From: Volvariella volvacea V23
Lineage: Eukaryota > Basidiomycota > Agaricomycetes > Agaricales > Pluteaceae
Length of the DNA stretch: 64,000 nucleotides
Reading direction: 5' to 3'
Assembly (NCBI GenBank): GCA_000349905.1
Contig: KB722736.1
Location: forward strand, 2,245,428 to 2,309,427
This document shows, piece by piece, positions 23,874 through 35,191 of the stretch (its first letter is position 1; each line of letters starts with the position of its first letter). The translations under genes were made by a program, and so were the position numbers. Below the pieces are notes generated by a model. That model had not been told where the DNA came from, searched no databases, and saw nothing but the letters and a program-made list of their open reading frames with translations.

Positions 23874-24404
23874 CTAGTTGAACGGCGCTTGCTTTATATA
23901 TTTGACGCTCCTTGTATGATATATGGACATCCTTTATGAGAACACTTGATGCATTGCCTCATCTTGCCGCATTTGTGGTTGCCTTTGAAAGTGACAGGAT
24001 CATTGGTGAACCTGAGTCCGGTATAGAGCCCGTCAGACACTACTGCAACAGGCTTCCTCGGATGGAGTGGCAGCTCCGACTGCTCAGGCAGCGGTGGAGT
24101 TGAGTGACCGAGTGTTGATTGAAATCTAGCGAGGGTAATTGTTGTTTGCAGTTGTTGTGATCGCTGATCATCCTCGCTCGACTGTGAACAACAGAGTCAC
24201 CAAACGCCGTCGACACAAGTTTTGGTGAGTATAGGACTAGGCTTTCCGTCTCTATGCTGGTGGAAATGGTGAAGGATGGATGTTTGGATGGACTAGTCAG
24301 GTTGGGTCTGGAACAGATGATGGGGGAGGGTGGATGCTACGTCGAGACTTTGGATGCGAGCGGTTGGCTGACCCAGGCTGTCTTGCAGGACCTGAGGCAT
24401 CAAG
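23874..24404. promoter_or_regulatory. Promoter and leader of RPS7, with probable 5' UTR intron
   Basis: GTGAGT at 24225 and TTGCAG ending at 24388 would remove 164 bases just ahead of the start codon, a usual arrangement for ribosomal protein genes. This is inferred from the motifs only. Confidence 0.5.
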
Positions 24405-25126
24405 ATGTCTGCCGCAAATAAGATCCTCCGTACCGCCAATGCACCTACTACTGCCCCTGATGAGACCGAACTCGGCGTCGCCCAAGCCTTAATCGACTTG
24501 GAAACCAATGTTCCCGAGCTAAAGACTGAGTTGCGACCCCTCCAAATTTCTGCTGCTCGTGAAGTCGACGTCCGAGGCGGCAAGAAGGCTATCGTCATAT
24601 TTGTTCCCGTCCCCCAGTTGAAGGCATTCCACAAAATTCAGGCGAGGTACGCTTTTGTGTATCCATATCACGATGACACTGGGATACTCACATGGAGTCA
24701 AACTAGGCTGACTCGCGAACTCGAGAAGAAGTTTTCCGATCGTCATGTCGTATTTGTTGCTCAGCGCCGGATGCTGCGCAAGCCTACACGTAACTCCCGT
24801 GTTAAGCAGAAGAGGCCTCGTAGCCGCACCCTAACCAATGTCCATGAAAAAATTCTGGAGGATCTTGTGTTCCCCACAGAGATCATCGGCAAGCGCACCC
24901 GCGTGAACACTGATGGCGCAAAGCTCCTCAAAGTGTACGTGATCTGCGTTTCTTATCTCATTGGCTGTGAAGGACGAAGACTGACGCGCAAATGAATAGC
25001 TTCCTTGACTCAAAGGACGCAACATCATTAGAGTACAAGCTCGACTCATTCTCATCTGTGTATCGCCGACTGACAGGGAAGGATGTGGTGTTTGAGTTCC
25101 CCGTAGTTGGACCAGAGACTGCATAG
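24405..25126 (+). CDS. RPS7: 40S ribosomal protein S7 (eS7)
   Basis: A structural protein of the cytosolic small ribosomal subunit. The ATG is at 24405 ([14 protein letters not shown]). Conserved blocks: [52 protein letters not shown], then an intron after the QAR codon. The next exon holds [38 protein letters not shown] and [17 protein letters not shown] last intron near 24936-25001 leads to [34 protein letters not shown] and the stop ending at 25126. It is complete and the usual length. Confidence 0.97.
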
Positions 25127-25502
25127 GCAGTGTATGGAACATGAGCATGTTGTTATTATGACTATGCATTCATTGACGATCTGCGAAAAATAAACGGGCA
25201 TGGCTTGTGTTGGAGCTTGGGATGACAATTGGATTGATATGCTGAATGGGGAAGATGGCACGGAGCCCGATTGGGATTTCTCTGGAATTTAAGTAGGAAA
25301 AAGAATTCCCACGTGGACCAGAAATTAATCGGGAGGGACCCAGTTACCGTGTTGAGATTTATCCTGTTCTTCCTCATTCCCTCCCCCACCTAGTCTCTCT
25401 TTTCCCCCTCCGCCAGCCCTCGAGGCCAAGGCGCCTGCTTTACCAACCCCGACGCCACCGCCTCCCAAGCGCGTGTGTTCGGCCCCTCTTTCGCTCCCCA
25501 TC
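25127..25502. other. Intergenic, RPS7 3' end and Rab promoter
   Basis: CT-rich sequence from about 25365 leads into the Rab start codon. Nothing else was seen. Confidence 0.4.
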
Positions 25503-26884
25503 ATGGAGGACTACTCTTCCCTGGATCCCTATTCCAGATCCAGATACGAGCAAGGGATCGACAGTAAAATCGTCATTATGGGAAATTCAGGTGTGCAGCT
25601 TCAAGCTCTCAAACGCGCCCCCATAACCCAACTCTTGTACCCACACTTCCATAGGCGTCGGTAAAACCAGCCTGCTGAGACGCTACACCCAGAACAAGTT
25701 CGACCCTAAGAACACGACCTCCACAAGCGGTGCTTTTTTCGTTACGAAGAAGGTGTACGTTAACGGTTACAAAGTGCGATTGCAGCTATGGGACACTGCT
25801 GGCCAGGAGAGGTTTCGAAGTATGGTACGTACCCACAGTTATCCCGGTGATCACGCCTCGAGAGGGGCTCAACAAGTCTTGGTAAATCAGGCACCTATGT
25901 ACTATCGAGGTTCGTTTCTATAGCCACAAGCACACCCTTCACAAGTTGACCGGCGGATGTTGTATTCAAGGTGCAAATGCGGCACTATTATTGTATGACA
26001 TTACCAATTCGTCAACGTTTCACGACATTCGAGGCTGGTTGGAAGGTAGGGGTTCTCAGCATAGACCGACCCGAGTGTAATGACAGAATCTTGATCCAGA
26101 ACTGAAGAGAAACTGCTCGCCAGACCTTATTATCTATATTGTTGGTGCAAAAGCGGATCTATCCCGCCATCGTCAAGTTACGTCTGATCTTGCACGGCTA
26201 TCCTTGCACAATTGGTTCCCTCCCCCGAGACCACCACCAGCTCCTCCACCTCCACCTCCATCGACGCTGTCTTATATTCGACCGCGATTTACCTCTTTCC
26301 CCTCTATTCGATCCCCGCCCGCTGTCCCTGAAACACCGGCATACCTTGATCTACCTCCACACCACTCCCCAGGACTTCAGCGCAGTAGGACTACTGCTCA
26401 AATACGGCCGCGTAACACCGGATCGGCATCCATAGCACGTTCCAATACTTCGCGATCAACCCACTCATCGCGATATGGTGGGGATTACAAACACGCCGGT
26501 TGGGGTGAAGACACCAGTAGCAATAGTCTGAATGAAGATGATGAGGATGATGGCGATGACGATGGTGAAGAGTATGAATGGGGGTTGAGCAAAGGGATGA
26601 AACTATTTGAAGTCTCCGCCAAAGACGATATAGGTGTGTAATTCACGACTGAGCTTTTGAGGGCGGACTGCATATTGATTCGGGGGCTAGGAATACAACA
26701 ATTATTTGATAACTTAATCGACGCAATTATTCTTCGAAAGGATCGGATTGAACAGGAAAACGAGTTGAAGAAGCGAGACAGCGTCTTTTTGGCCAGTGTT
26801 TCTGTACCGGAACGAACTCAAGGCAATGCGGAGGAAACGCGCCACGAGAGGGAACGCTTGGCAGGAAGTTGGAGCTGTTGTTGA
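25503..26884 (+). CDS. Rab-type small GTPase with a long insertion and altered G4 motif
   Basis: A small GTPase of membrane traffic, with the Rab5/21/22/31 group its nearest look-alike. The P-loop is [14 protein letters not shown], spliced inside the glycine. [12 protein letters not shown] (switch II) and [20 protein letters not shown] are canonical. The G4 motif that is normally NKxD reads GAKADL (GGT GCA AAA GCG GAT near 26143-26157), with alanine in place of asparagine. After [10 protein letters not shown] comes an insertion of about 110 residues: a polyproline stretch, a Ser/Arg-rich part and an acidic tract ([18 protein letters not shown]). Then the G5 motif FEVSAKDD is reached. The C-terminus SWSCC is a prenylation signal. 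Six introns join in phase. The insertion lies in one continuous exon, so it is not an unspliced intron by frame. Confidence 0.88.
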
Positions 26885-27423
26885 TAATTCTCGATGCCCG
26901 GGACCTCACACTCTCTTGAACGCCATTCGTTGATCATCTCTTCTCGACTACGTTTACCTGATTCCCAACAACTCTTCCAATATTCCCCCTCTGTTCATTT
27001 CAGCTCGCTTTATCTACCCCAGTCATTTATTCGTCCCCCCCCCCCCCTGCCGACGATACGTTCTATCTGCATCATACTATCTGTTCTTCCGTATATCTCC
27101 CTTCCTCACTCTGTTCTAGTATTTCCTCAAGCCATATTGAGATCCATGCATTATTGCAGCATTAGTCTTGACTGATCACCCATCATTATTCGTAGCTCCT
27201 GTCCAATTCTCCTCTGTTTATCTACCTTAGCACTGCAGACTCTAAGTATATACATGATATGTCCATAGCTATGGAATTATAGGAATTATGGCCTATTACG
27301 GGAGTGCTTCAAGCTGGTGGGAACCCAAGAAGGAAGGATGATGACCAGAAAAGTCAATCTCTGGGATAATCCCTAACGGCCACCTGGTCTGCATGCTCAA
27401 GCGTCTTCCTTTATTCCCCTTCC
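26885..27423. other. Rab 3' region and AMMECR1 promoter
   Basis: T- and C-rich sequence with no gene. It includes the 13-base C tract listed separately. Confidence 0.4.
27035..27047. repeat. Poly-C tract of 13
   Basis: A run of 13 C bases in a pyrimidine-rich stretch downstream of the Rab gene. The exact length may be a sequencing artefact. Confidence 0.8.
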
Positions 27424-28507
27424 ATGGCTCCCCTCCATCCTTCCCCTCCATCCTCTAGGGAGTCCGATGACGAAGTATGCCTTCCCGAGCACTGCTTCTA
27501 CGCCTTTGATACCCTTTATTGCGCCCTGACTTCTGCCAAGCCCAAGCAGCCATCCTTCCCGGATGCGAAGTAGTAAGCACTCCCACTTCTTCGCTTATCC
27601 GAGCCAAGGATGCTACACGTTGGCTCCTAGAGCTAGTCTAGGTCTGGGCATTCAGTATTAATATGTTTCCAATCTTCCCTCAGCCCATTGTTTGTCACCT
27701 GGAATACTCGTTTCTCTAAGCCAGGGCGAGCTCCGCGGCTGCGCGGATGCATAGGCAGTTTTGAGGCACTCCCACTGAAAGATGGGCTAGCGGAGTATGC
27801 CTTGATTAGTGCATTTAAGGACTCAAGATTCAGAAAGATTGACAAGAGTGAACTTCAGTCTCTGGAATGTGGGTGAGTGGTCTGGATGCTTTGGTACTTG
27901 ACCCAATGGCGTTTCTCCCTCCACGTTTGCGTTGCGACTATTCACTCCTTCTATCCCCATTACTGTTACTTTTGCGCCTCTGTTCTGTTATTTTTATTGT
28001 TATCTATGCGGGCACCAACACGTTCCCATCGCTGACGTATCCGTACTTCTGTTCCACATGCACGTTCGACTGGAACCGCCACCGCGTTTCATACTCGCCA
28101 CCTGGGGTCTTAGAATCTCACTCCTCACCGACTTTGAGGATGCCGAAACCTATCTAGATTGGACCATTGGTGTACACGGAATCTATATCACGTTCCCCCA
28201 TCCGTCTACGCTGCTCTCGAATGGCAGCTCATCAGCTCCTTCCCCCTTGTCATCGAGTTCCTTCTTACCAAGGTTCACGTCGTCTAAACAGACTTTTTCC
28301 GCTACCTATCTCCCAGATGTTATTCCGGATCAAGGTTGGACGAAGATAGAGGCTATAGACAGCGCTATTCAGAAAGCAGGGTGGACCGGAAAGGTTACCG
28401 AAGACATTCGAAGAAGCATCAAATTGCGGAGATACCAAAGCAGGAAGTACGTCGTTGGTTGGGAGGAGTACGAACAATGGAGGTTTGGTACTACCAAAGA
28501 TCCCTGA
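27424..28507 (+). CDS. AMMECR1-domain protein
   Basis: A member of the widely conserved AMMECR1 family, with unproven biochemical role. The ATG at 27424 begins MAPLHPSPPSSRESDDEV. CFYAFDTLYCALT starts the domain. Exon 2 (from about 27680) carries PLFVTWNT, the family signature LRGCIGSFEALPLKDGLAEY, and ALISAFKDSRFRKI. After a longer intron (about 27873-28109), exon 3 resumes ISLLTDFEDAETYLDWTIGVHGI, YLPDVIPDQGWTKIEAIDSA and RRYQSRKYVVGWEEYEQW. The LRGCIG signature is intact. A Ser-rich insertion (near 28215-28290) makes it somewhat longer than the animal protein. It is convergent with the PPR gene. Confidence 0.92.
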
Positions 28508-28674
28508 AATCGTAATGGAATCCCGGATACTGCACCCCCACCTGTCACACATTATCGCACCCATTTGTCACTTCAACATGCTAGTGCACATTGGTAGAGA
28601 TCAATCTATAAATACGAAAGCAATGTCTATATCCTTGATTACGATCGACTATCATAGCTGTAATACCTGTGTGA

Positions 28675-30600
28675 CTAAGTAGGGATTGGCCAATTCACCT
28701 TCCTGAGTTCTTCCCTTTCTTCCTCCTCGGGGAACAGCTCGCGTTGCCATTTCCATAGGCGATTATCAGGTCCTGCGAAAGGCCCATTAAACTTGGTTTC
28801 CAACTCCTTCCATACTTTACGCAATAACACGACGTCGTGGCCACTCGCTTTATCGAAAGCAACCATAATCCAATGGACAATCGATCGGTTTGGCCGCCCC
28901 ATATATGAGTTCACAAAAATATCAAACAAGGGTTGGAGGTTCTCCAGTGTCCATTGCGTCATCGCTTCTTGATCTCTGTCGCCATAGGTCTTTACTCTAG
29001 CTGATATAGCTGGTGGCCAGCTTGATTCGCCAGAAAGCTGGTTAAAGTTTGGTGAGATCCCATGTTTCGAGAAGGCCAGAAATATCGAACGAAAAATAGT
29101 GCCCATAAGCGGCTCAGACAACGATTCGGAGAGCTCATCAACTTGGGAGGAGCTCTCCCCATACGCCATCAAATCATGGAAAGTTGTCAACATATTCACG
29201 AAGTCTCCGTGATAGCCCATGATCTGAACAACCATCGCATACGTCCTGCTGTCGGGTCGCAAATCACTGGGAATGACAATTCCTTCGTCTTCCTGGAGGT
29301 AATGCCTTGCAGCAGCTATTTCATCGACGTCCTCCAAGTCCGGATCTGTATTGTATCGAAGGACACGATAAATCGTCCAAACAATGTCCAGGCGTTGATT
29401 AAGACCATAAGCCCAGATACAAGCACCAATGGCATCTGGCCCAAGGGTATAACCTCCCTCCTCCAGCTTCCTCAACGTTTTGCGAACCCCAGACAACCTA
29501 TTGGTCACTGCGTGATAAATAAGCATAGATAAATGTGCAACTCGGCCAAATTCGAGACCAGATTCTTGAATTAATTGATGTGCATGGAGGATACAGTGGC
29601 TGTCCAACGTTCGGGCGGCAATACTGATCAACGTGCTGTAGGTGTAGATATCGGGTTTGACAGGAGCGGTTGTGACACTTTCGACATCCAGTGGTGGTTG
29701 GAGGGGCGCCGACGAAGAATTGCTGAGGGCAGCAGTGGTACCAGGGGCCTTCCCAGTTATCATATCCGTGTATAGATTGAGTGCGAGCCTATAGTCCTCT
29801 GGACGTGTCTTCCTCCAACCCCTTCCAGCGTGATGTATGAGCGCGTTCCATTCGTGGCAATGTATGCGCCCGTGCGCATTGTGAATGGTGGATAACACGG
29901 AAAGCAACCTTAGGAATTGCGTGCGTGTCTTGGGTCTGTTTCGAGCAAGGATGCGGCATACACGATGAAGGTGAGAAAATGGGACGATGGAAGGTAATTC
30001 GGAATGTAGGGGGTAACGGGAGAGCAGAGTGGAATAAGCTTGCCAGGCTTCGTCGGGTGACATCGTGGTAGCAAGTACGCGCAACAATTTTGCGTAGGGC
30101 CGAGGTTTGTTCTGCATCATCAATGAGCGGACAGTAGGTTTCTTGCGTTGTTTTGTTAATTTGGGTGGTTTTACGGTTGATTTGTCCTGTTTCCCAGTAG
30201 TTGAAGCGTTTTTTGTCCGTCGACCTTTTGACGGCGGCCCGGGCGACCGTTCCCGGACACTTGAAGTAGCAGGGGGAGGAAGAGAGAATGCTTCTACCTG
30301 AGCGTCGTCTGGGCATGGAGGCGGTATGTCGTAACTTGGAATGGGACCGGGAGGAGTCGTGGATCCTATGCCCACAACATGTGGACGACTGGAGCCAGTC
30401 AGCACTGGTACACCTCCAGCTGTAATTTGAGCTGGACGCGGAAATTTGTACCTCAAAGTCGTTGACGCTTGCTGCACTTGAGTGGAACGAGAGGCGCGGC
30501 TCAAACTGGGTGCACCTCTCGAAAGCTGGCGACATCTTGCGTGTGTGGTCAAAAAGTTTGCTCTGAGTAACTGGAGGCCCGGCGGGGAGGCTCTGAGCAT
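28675..30600 (-). CDS. Pentatricopeptide-repeat protein, probably mitochondrial
   Basis: An intronless gene of 641 codons from the ATG at 30600. The N-terminus is Arg/Ser-rich with no acids for about 60 residues (MLRASPPGLQLLRANF), as in mitochondrial presequences. A disordered Pro/Lys-rich part follows. From about residue 165 helical-hairpin repeats appear: MSPDEAWQAYSTLLSRYPL, HCHEWNALIHHAGRGWRKT, PDIYTYSTLISIAARTLD, LSMLIYHAVTNRLSGVRKTL, PDAIGACIWAYGLNQRLDIV and DSRTYAMVVQIMGYHGDFV. The xxTYxxLIxxx pattern is that of PPR motifs, which bind RNA. The target RNA is unknown. The lack of introns stands out among intron-rich neighbours. Confidence 0.85.
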   Translation of the reverse strand: MLRASPPGLQLLRANFLTTHARCRQLSRGAPSLSRASRSTQVQQASTTLRYKFPRPAQITAGGVPVLTGSSRPHVVGIGSTTPPGPIPSYDIPPPCPDDAQVEAFSLPPPATSSVRERSPGPPSKGRRTKNASTTGKQDKSTVKPPKLTKQRKKPTVRSLMMQNKPRPYAKLLRVLATTMSPDEAWQAYSTLLSRYPLHSELPSIVPFSHLHRVCRILARNRPKTRTQFLRLLSVLSTIHNAHGRIHCHEWNALIHHAGRGWRKTRPEDYRLALNLYTDMITGKAPGTTAALSNSSSAPLQPPLDVESVTTAPVKPDIYTYSTLISIAARTLDSHCILHAHQLIQESGLEFGRVAHLSMLIYHAVTNRLSGVRKTLRKLEEGGYTLGPDAIGACIWAYGLNQRLDIVWTIYRVLRYNTDPDLEDVDEIAAARHYLQEDEGIVIPSDLRPDSRTYAMVVQIMGYHGDFVNMLTTFHDLMAYGESSSQVDELSESLSEPLMGTIFRSIFLAFSKHGISPNFNQLSGESSWPPAISARVKTYGDRDQEAMTQWTLENLQPLFDIFVNSYMGRPNRSIVHWIMVAFDKASGHDVVLLRKVWKELETKFNGPFAGPDNRLWKWQRELFPEEEEREELRKVNWPIPT

Positions 30601-30963
30601 CAAGATGACGCGCAGTCATTCTGAACAGTTCACCTTTATGAAGGGCTCGAGGTGATTGTAAGAGACAAAGTACATACCGCGACTTGCGCTTGGAGAAGGT
30701 GGGGGCGTCCGTCTACGGCCAACTGTGGAAGGTGAGGGCCAAGTCGCACGCGTTGAACCTTCTGTGAAATTCTGCCTTTGTGTGTTCGAGTTTGTGCTCG
30801 ATATCAGTCCTCACATCTCACCCAGCTAATACGTTGTTATCTCGCATGAGGCTAGCCATTGTGATTCGATATAAGGACATGGAAAAAATGGCTGAACACG
30901 ATGAATGGTGCAGTAGAGAACACGGTACATGGTACGAAAAGGAATGTAAGTGCAACATAGTTA
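30601..30963. other. Intergenic between PPR start and RPL3 stop
   Basis: PPR leader on the left and RPL3 3' end on the right. Nothing else was seen. Confidence 0.4.
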
Positions 30964-32471
30964 TCATGTCGATTTTTGCTTGAGGGTGCCCAAGAATGCA
31001 GCCTTCTCCTCGAAGGTTTGGAAGGATCCGTGCTGCAACGCAACAATTGTAAGAAGTAGGCTTTTCGTCTGCAACTACGAGTACTCACGCCGAACTTGGA
31101 TGATGTATCGATGAACTTGAGTTGGACTTTCTCAAGATCACGACGGGATGTGTGAACCATCAACGACTTGCGAAGGGTGATGACACGCTTCTTAGTTCCA
31201 GGAATAGAGCCCTTGAGCATAAGGAAGTCATTCTTGACGATCCCGTAGTGGGGGAAGCCACCCATAGGCGTAATGGCCTTCTTGGTGATGTCAGACTCTG
31301 TGGAAGCGTTAGCGGGATCCGAGCCAGAGCCAACACGGTAAATCTTCTTGTTGAGTTCAGTGCGGTGGTGATACCCGTCTAAAATATTATGTGGGCTGCT
31401 GGAAGTCGGAACGAGGGTACTGTGGCTTACTTTGACCCGCACGAGCGACAGAGAACATGACTTTTGAAGGGTGCCATGCACCGATGCAAGCAACCTTACG
31501 AAGACCCTTGTGCGTCTTACGGGGTAGCTTCTTGGTTCCCCACCTATGAGTAACACCCTCGAAGCCATGGCCCTTCGTGACTGCAATAACATCGATGACC
31601 TCGTCCTGCTCAAACACCGTAGAAACCTCCACAGGCTTCTCAAATAATCCCTGTGCAAAGTCGACTTTGTCTGCCACGGAACCACCATTAACTTGAATTT
31701 CCATCAAGTGTGCCTTCTTCTGGCTCAAACCAGTCTTGCGAATTTGTGTGTGCGCAAGGACACGAACGACAGTGCAATATTTGCGAATGCGCTCGAGTTC
31801 ACGTGCGATAGACTTTCCGCCATCCTCAGCGTGCTTCTTGGCGTAGCGAGTGAACGCCTTCTTCTTGGATCGATACCAGTTCTTGTAGAATCGACGCTTG
31901 ACTTCGTCTGAAAGGTGCGAGGCCCAGACGGTTGTAAGGGTGCGGAGACCACGGGGAGTCTCAACATATCCAACAACACCAACAACGATAAGGGGTGGTG
32001 TCTCAATAATGGAGACGGCTTCCACAACTTCACGTTTGTGCATCTCTGACAGTTACATAAGTTTCGCACATTGCTCAGGAGGGATTCAAATCGTGATACG
32101 CACTGGATCCAGGACGATCGAGGTCACGGACAACGTGTGTCATACCGGCCTTATAGCCAAGGAAAGCAGTCAAATGAACAGGCTTCTTGGGGTCGTCCTG
32201 GAAAAGATAATGACCTTTGACTGAGTAAATCCCTTGCGATACACCAGCTTGTTTGCCGCACCTTTGGGAAAGACTTGACCTTTCCGCGGTGACGCGCAGA
32301 TCGTTTTCTTGGAAGGAATCCAAGAGAGCCATGGCGGGGTGCCTCGTACTGCCATGTTCAATTAAGTGTTCAAATCTCCAGAAACAAGACGCCAGCACGA
32401 ACCTTACGGTGACTGCAAAGAATAGGATTAGGTACAATTCAAAGGGAACTCTAGTTGGGTGCTCACCTCAT
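30964..32471 (-). CDS. RPL3: 60S ribosomal protein L3 (uL3)
   Basis: A core protein of the cytosolic large subunit, reaching the peptidyl-transferase centre. Coding starts with a 5-base exon (ATGAG, 32467-32471) and continues with a 10-base exon (32404-32413). The third exon starts at 32348. Together they read [20 protein letters not shown]. The next pieces are [26 protein letters not shown] and [12 protein letters not shown] long exon (32043-31431) follows with [18 protein letters not shown], the tryptophan-finger region and [20 protein letters not shown]. Then come [34 protein letters not shown] and [12 protein letters not shown]. The last exon ends [19 protein letters not shown]. Complete, with six introns. 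The start was placed by working back through the two tiny exons. Confidence 0.96.
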
Positions 32472-32832
32472 TTCGAATGTCTTGAGGGCGGGGGAGGTGA
32501 TGAGCTTGACAAACTAGATCGCCTGTTGTGGGTTCGGAGACTGCCGCAAGTGGCTGTAGAACTGTACAGTTATTTGTGACAGTCCGTATTAAGTTCTCCC
32601 CTTAAGGGAAATCAAATCCCCTATTTAGCAATATATTAACTCACCTCAGATTCATTGAACCGTGTTGCTTGGATGCAATTTGTTCTCAATTAATCAAGGT
32701 CATTTGTATTTAAGCGTATTGGCATAGATTCATAGTGGCATACGGCATAGAATACATGGTGGCATATGACATAGGTTGTGTAGATAGGATGTGTATCACC
32801 GTCCCGCAGCGATTATAGGGAATGCACGCTCT
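32472..32832. other. RPL3 promoter and 3' region of the secreted protein gene
   Basis: Strongly A/T-rich around 32590-32760, with a short repeated motif (tggcatacggcatagaatacatggtggcatatg-like) near 32735-32770. No gene was seen. Confidence 0.4.
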
Positions 32833-33515
32833 CTACGATGCTTGTCTAATGTTGAACAGCTGACGGTCGTTGCGTTCGCAAGGGGTAAAATCCAATATAC
32901 TGGTATCATTGCTGGATGAGCATCCGGCTCCAAAAGCGAAGTTACTGGTGACGCATCTCCCGGTAGCGTTGTTCCTAATGACGCATTTACGACCAAAGAC
33001 TGGGTTGATTGAACCATCATTTGGAGAGCATTCTTCGCATTCTACGTCGAAGTCTTGAGACCTTGAATTTGAACTGTCGTAGATGATTTGTTGGAGTGTA
33101 AAGGTGGAGTCGGATGCGTCCAGATCTATAGCGGCTTGCAAACTTCTTTCCGTGTTCGCCACCAATCTATCGTCCATAGGCGATTAGCGTTGTCAACACT
33201 GAGACACATTCCGGCTTACTTGATATGATAGGTATTTTGCGGCTGACCGGTATACTCGATTATGAAGCGGCCACGGAGCGAATCATTTCCTGGGTTCGAG
33301 TTGAATGATTGGTAAATGGGTGCGCCAAGACGGTTGTCAGCGTTAAATTCTTCGACTAAACAGTTGGTATCGTTATTCGATGGCCGACAGGGTGTGTAAA
33401 TGGAGAGGAAATTTCCTTCAAAGTTGGGTTTACAGGTAGCCCTGGGTACGAGAGGAGCAATGGCCGCCAGTGCGAGGGTGGCGGTGGTAGCAGAAAGGAC
33501 AACATAAAATAGCAT
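32833..33515 (-). CDS. Small secreted cysteine-containing protein, possible beta-trefoil
   Basis: The ATG at 33515 gives a clear signal peptide (MLFYVVLSATTATLALAAIA) with a possible Kex2-like site at LVPR. The mature part is about 185 residues, rich in Asn/Ser/Asp, with about ten cysteines. One intron sits between 33180 and 33228, after NTYHIK. Blocks such as CVIRNNATGRCVTSNF and ILDFTPCERNDRQLFNI look like ricin-B/beta-trefoil repeats (compare the general pattern N-x-x-TG-x-C and C-x-x-N-D-x-Q-x-F). That fold is my inference, and no sugar-binding role is shown. Secretion makes a role at the cell surface or in the surroundings likely. Confidence 0.7.
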
Positions 33516-34041
33516 GATGACAATGAGAGCGGTGGTTTTGCGCAGCAAAATGAAGGAACAATGACAAGGTGAAGACGTGGGCCATGTTAAAATTCTTAAC
33601 GATTTTATACTGTATGGTGGCTGACACGACTCCTGTACTGATTGGCAGCGTACTTGAAAATACTAGTGTTACTCGAGGACCTCGATATTCGGTGTGCATA
33701 CGAACTCACTCTGATAACGATACACCTGGGTCGTGGCTCAATCACACACGACCGGAATTGAACTTGATGTGTCTACATGGCGACAGCCATTATGGGCACC
33801 CAATGGCAGTGTGGGCTGTTACTCCGTATGTGGGGTGTGTTTTACACACTATCACTCAGCTATTTGATCGACCTCGGGACAAACCTGGTAAAAGGATAGG
33901 TGGGCGGTTCGACGATGACAAGCGCCTATGCTTCGCATGGGATACCACAGTACTTACGATAAGACAGATAGATCGAGGTCTAAAGAACTAGGTTGTTGAC
34001 CTTATCTGTTATCTATCGACTTTCAGTATATTATACATGGG
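33516..34041. other. Intergenic, no gene called
   Basis: Lies upstream of the secreted protein gene and downstream of the b5 reductase. A plus-strand frame of 140 codons (33569-33991) has no recognisable domain and is rejected. Confidence 0.4.
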
Positions 34042-35191
34042 TTAGAATTTCCAGACTCTATCTGGGGTAAAACCTAGTTCTGCTAAGATGCCCCCAACAG
34101 GTCCCTGAGAAAAATTACGTCCATATGGCCCAGCAATAGCCGCAATCATGCTAAGAAAGATTCAATGACACCTCGTCATGGGCACAAGCGATCAAACACT
34201 CACGGCATGGGCCCACAGACAAGGGCGAGTGTCTTTCGCTCAGAAACCGGCTGAGCAGACAATCTCCACTTCCTCCACCAAGAAGCGACGCCGTTGTCAT
34301 TGGAGGTAGCTCGTTGTATGTCTTTCTTCGAAATTCGCGTCTGAGAGACGTCTTCGGGGAGCGTATTCCGTGAATTATCCAAACGGTCTACATAGAGCTG
34401 GAGTCGAAACCTTTGAGGATGGGTGTGAGCGTAGTCCCTCATCTTGTCCAACATGGGCAATGGTGGTAATTCTTCAGGAGTTGGAGATGAATGAAGCAGC
34501 GTAAAGCGTGTTCGAGGCGATATAGATTCATCCGTTATCAATAAATGAAAAAGTTGATAAAATGGCGTAAAGCCTGTACCCCCAGAAATCTAGAAATCTA
34601 GAAGAGTCATGCACATGTTGCAAGATGAAGATGACGCGTACAAACCATAATAACCTCATCCCAGTCATTGTCTCTCCATGGCCATGTTTTCACCAGACCC
34701 CGAATCTCGACTTGTTCGCCACTCTTTTTCGTATGCAACCAACGACCAACCTCTCCCTTGGGATATTTCTTGATCCAGAACTTCAGGCGCCCATCACTCT
34801 CGATTCCATGCAGCGGCGTATAAGGCCGTTCGACTTGGATGTCGTCGTCCTTGATGAAAACGGACGAGATGGGTAAAAAGGTGTCCCCTTTGTCCACAGG
34901 TATCAGGTGTTTTGGTACTTCTAATTCCATGAGCTTCAAGTTGGGTCCACAAGATTCATTAGAAATTACGGCGACAGGTGTAAAGTGAGAAGGTGAAAGC
35001 GGTTCGACCTTTGAAGTCGGTGCAGCGCGTGATGCGTCAGGCAAAAGGAAATATGCTGCACCTAAAGCACCAGCGGTTGCAAATGCAGACACCAGGATAT
35101 ACTGACGAGTGGGTGATGAGGGAACCTTTTGCGAGAAGTGCCTAGCACATATTGGCTGTCGCCGGCTGAGTTGGGCTACTGAACGCAGCAT
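34042..35191 (-). CDS. NADH-cytochrome b5 reductase-type flavoprotein, mitochondrial
   Basis: An FAD/NADH reductase with a mitochondrial presequence (MLRSVAQLSRRQPICARHFS), then one membrane helix (YILVSAFATAGALGAAYFLL). This is the layout of yeast Mcr1. The FAD domain shows VERPYTPLHGIESDGRLKFW, with the RxYTPL flavin-binding motif, and KKYPKGEVGRWLHTKKSG. After an intron at 34606 comes the NADH-binding ISGGTGFTPFYQL. Later motifs are TLLHSSPTPEELP and LALVCGPMP (the CGPxP motif), spliced to MIAAIAGPY. The C-terminus GILAELGFTPDRVWKF is family-typical. A loop of about 40 residues before CGPMP (SKKDIQRATSNDNGVASWW) is longer than in Mcr1, so it may be a distinct reductase. Confidence 0.88.

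Noticed and set aside
29789..30619. 276-codon minus-strand frame overlapping the PPR gene
   Set aside because: It is the shifted frame of the PPR N-terminal half; the PPR frame carries the repeats.
33569..33991. 140-codon plus-strand frame
   Set aside because: No domain, irregular composition, and it lies in the upstream region of the secreted protein gene; likely chance.
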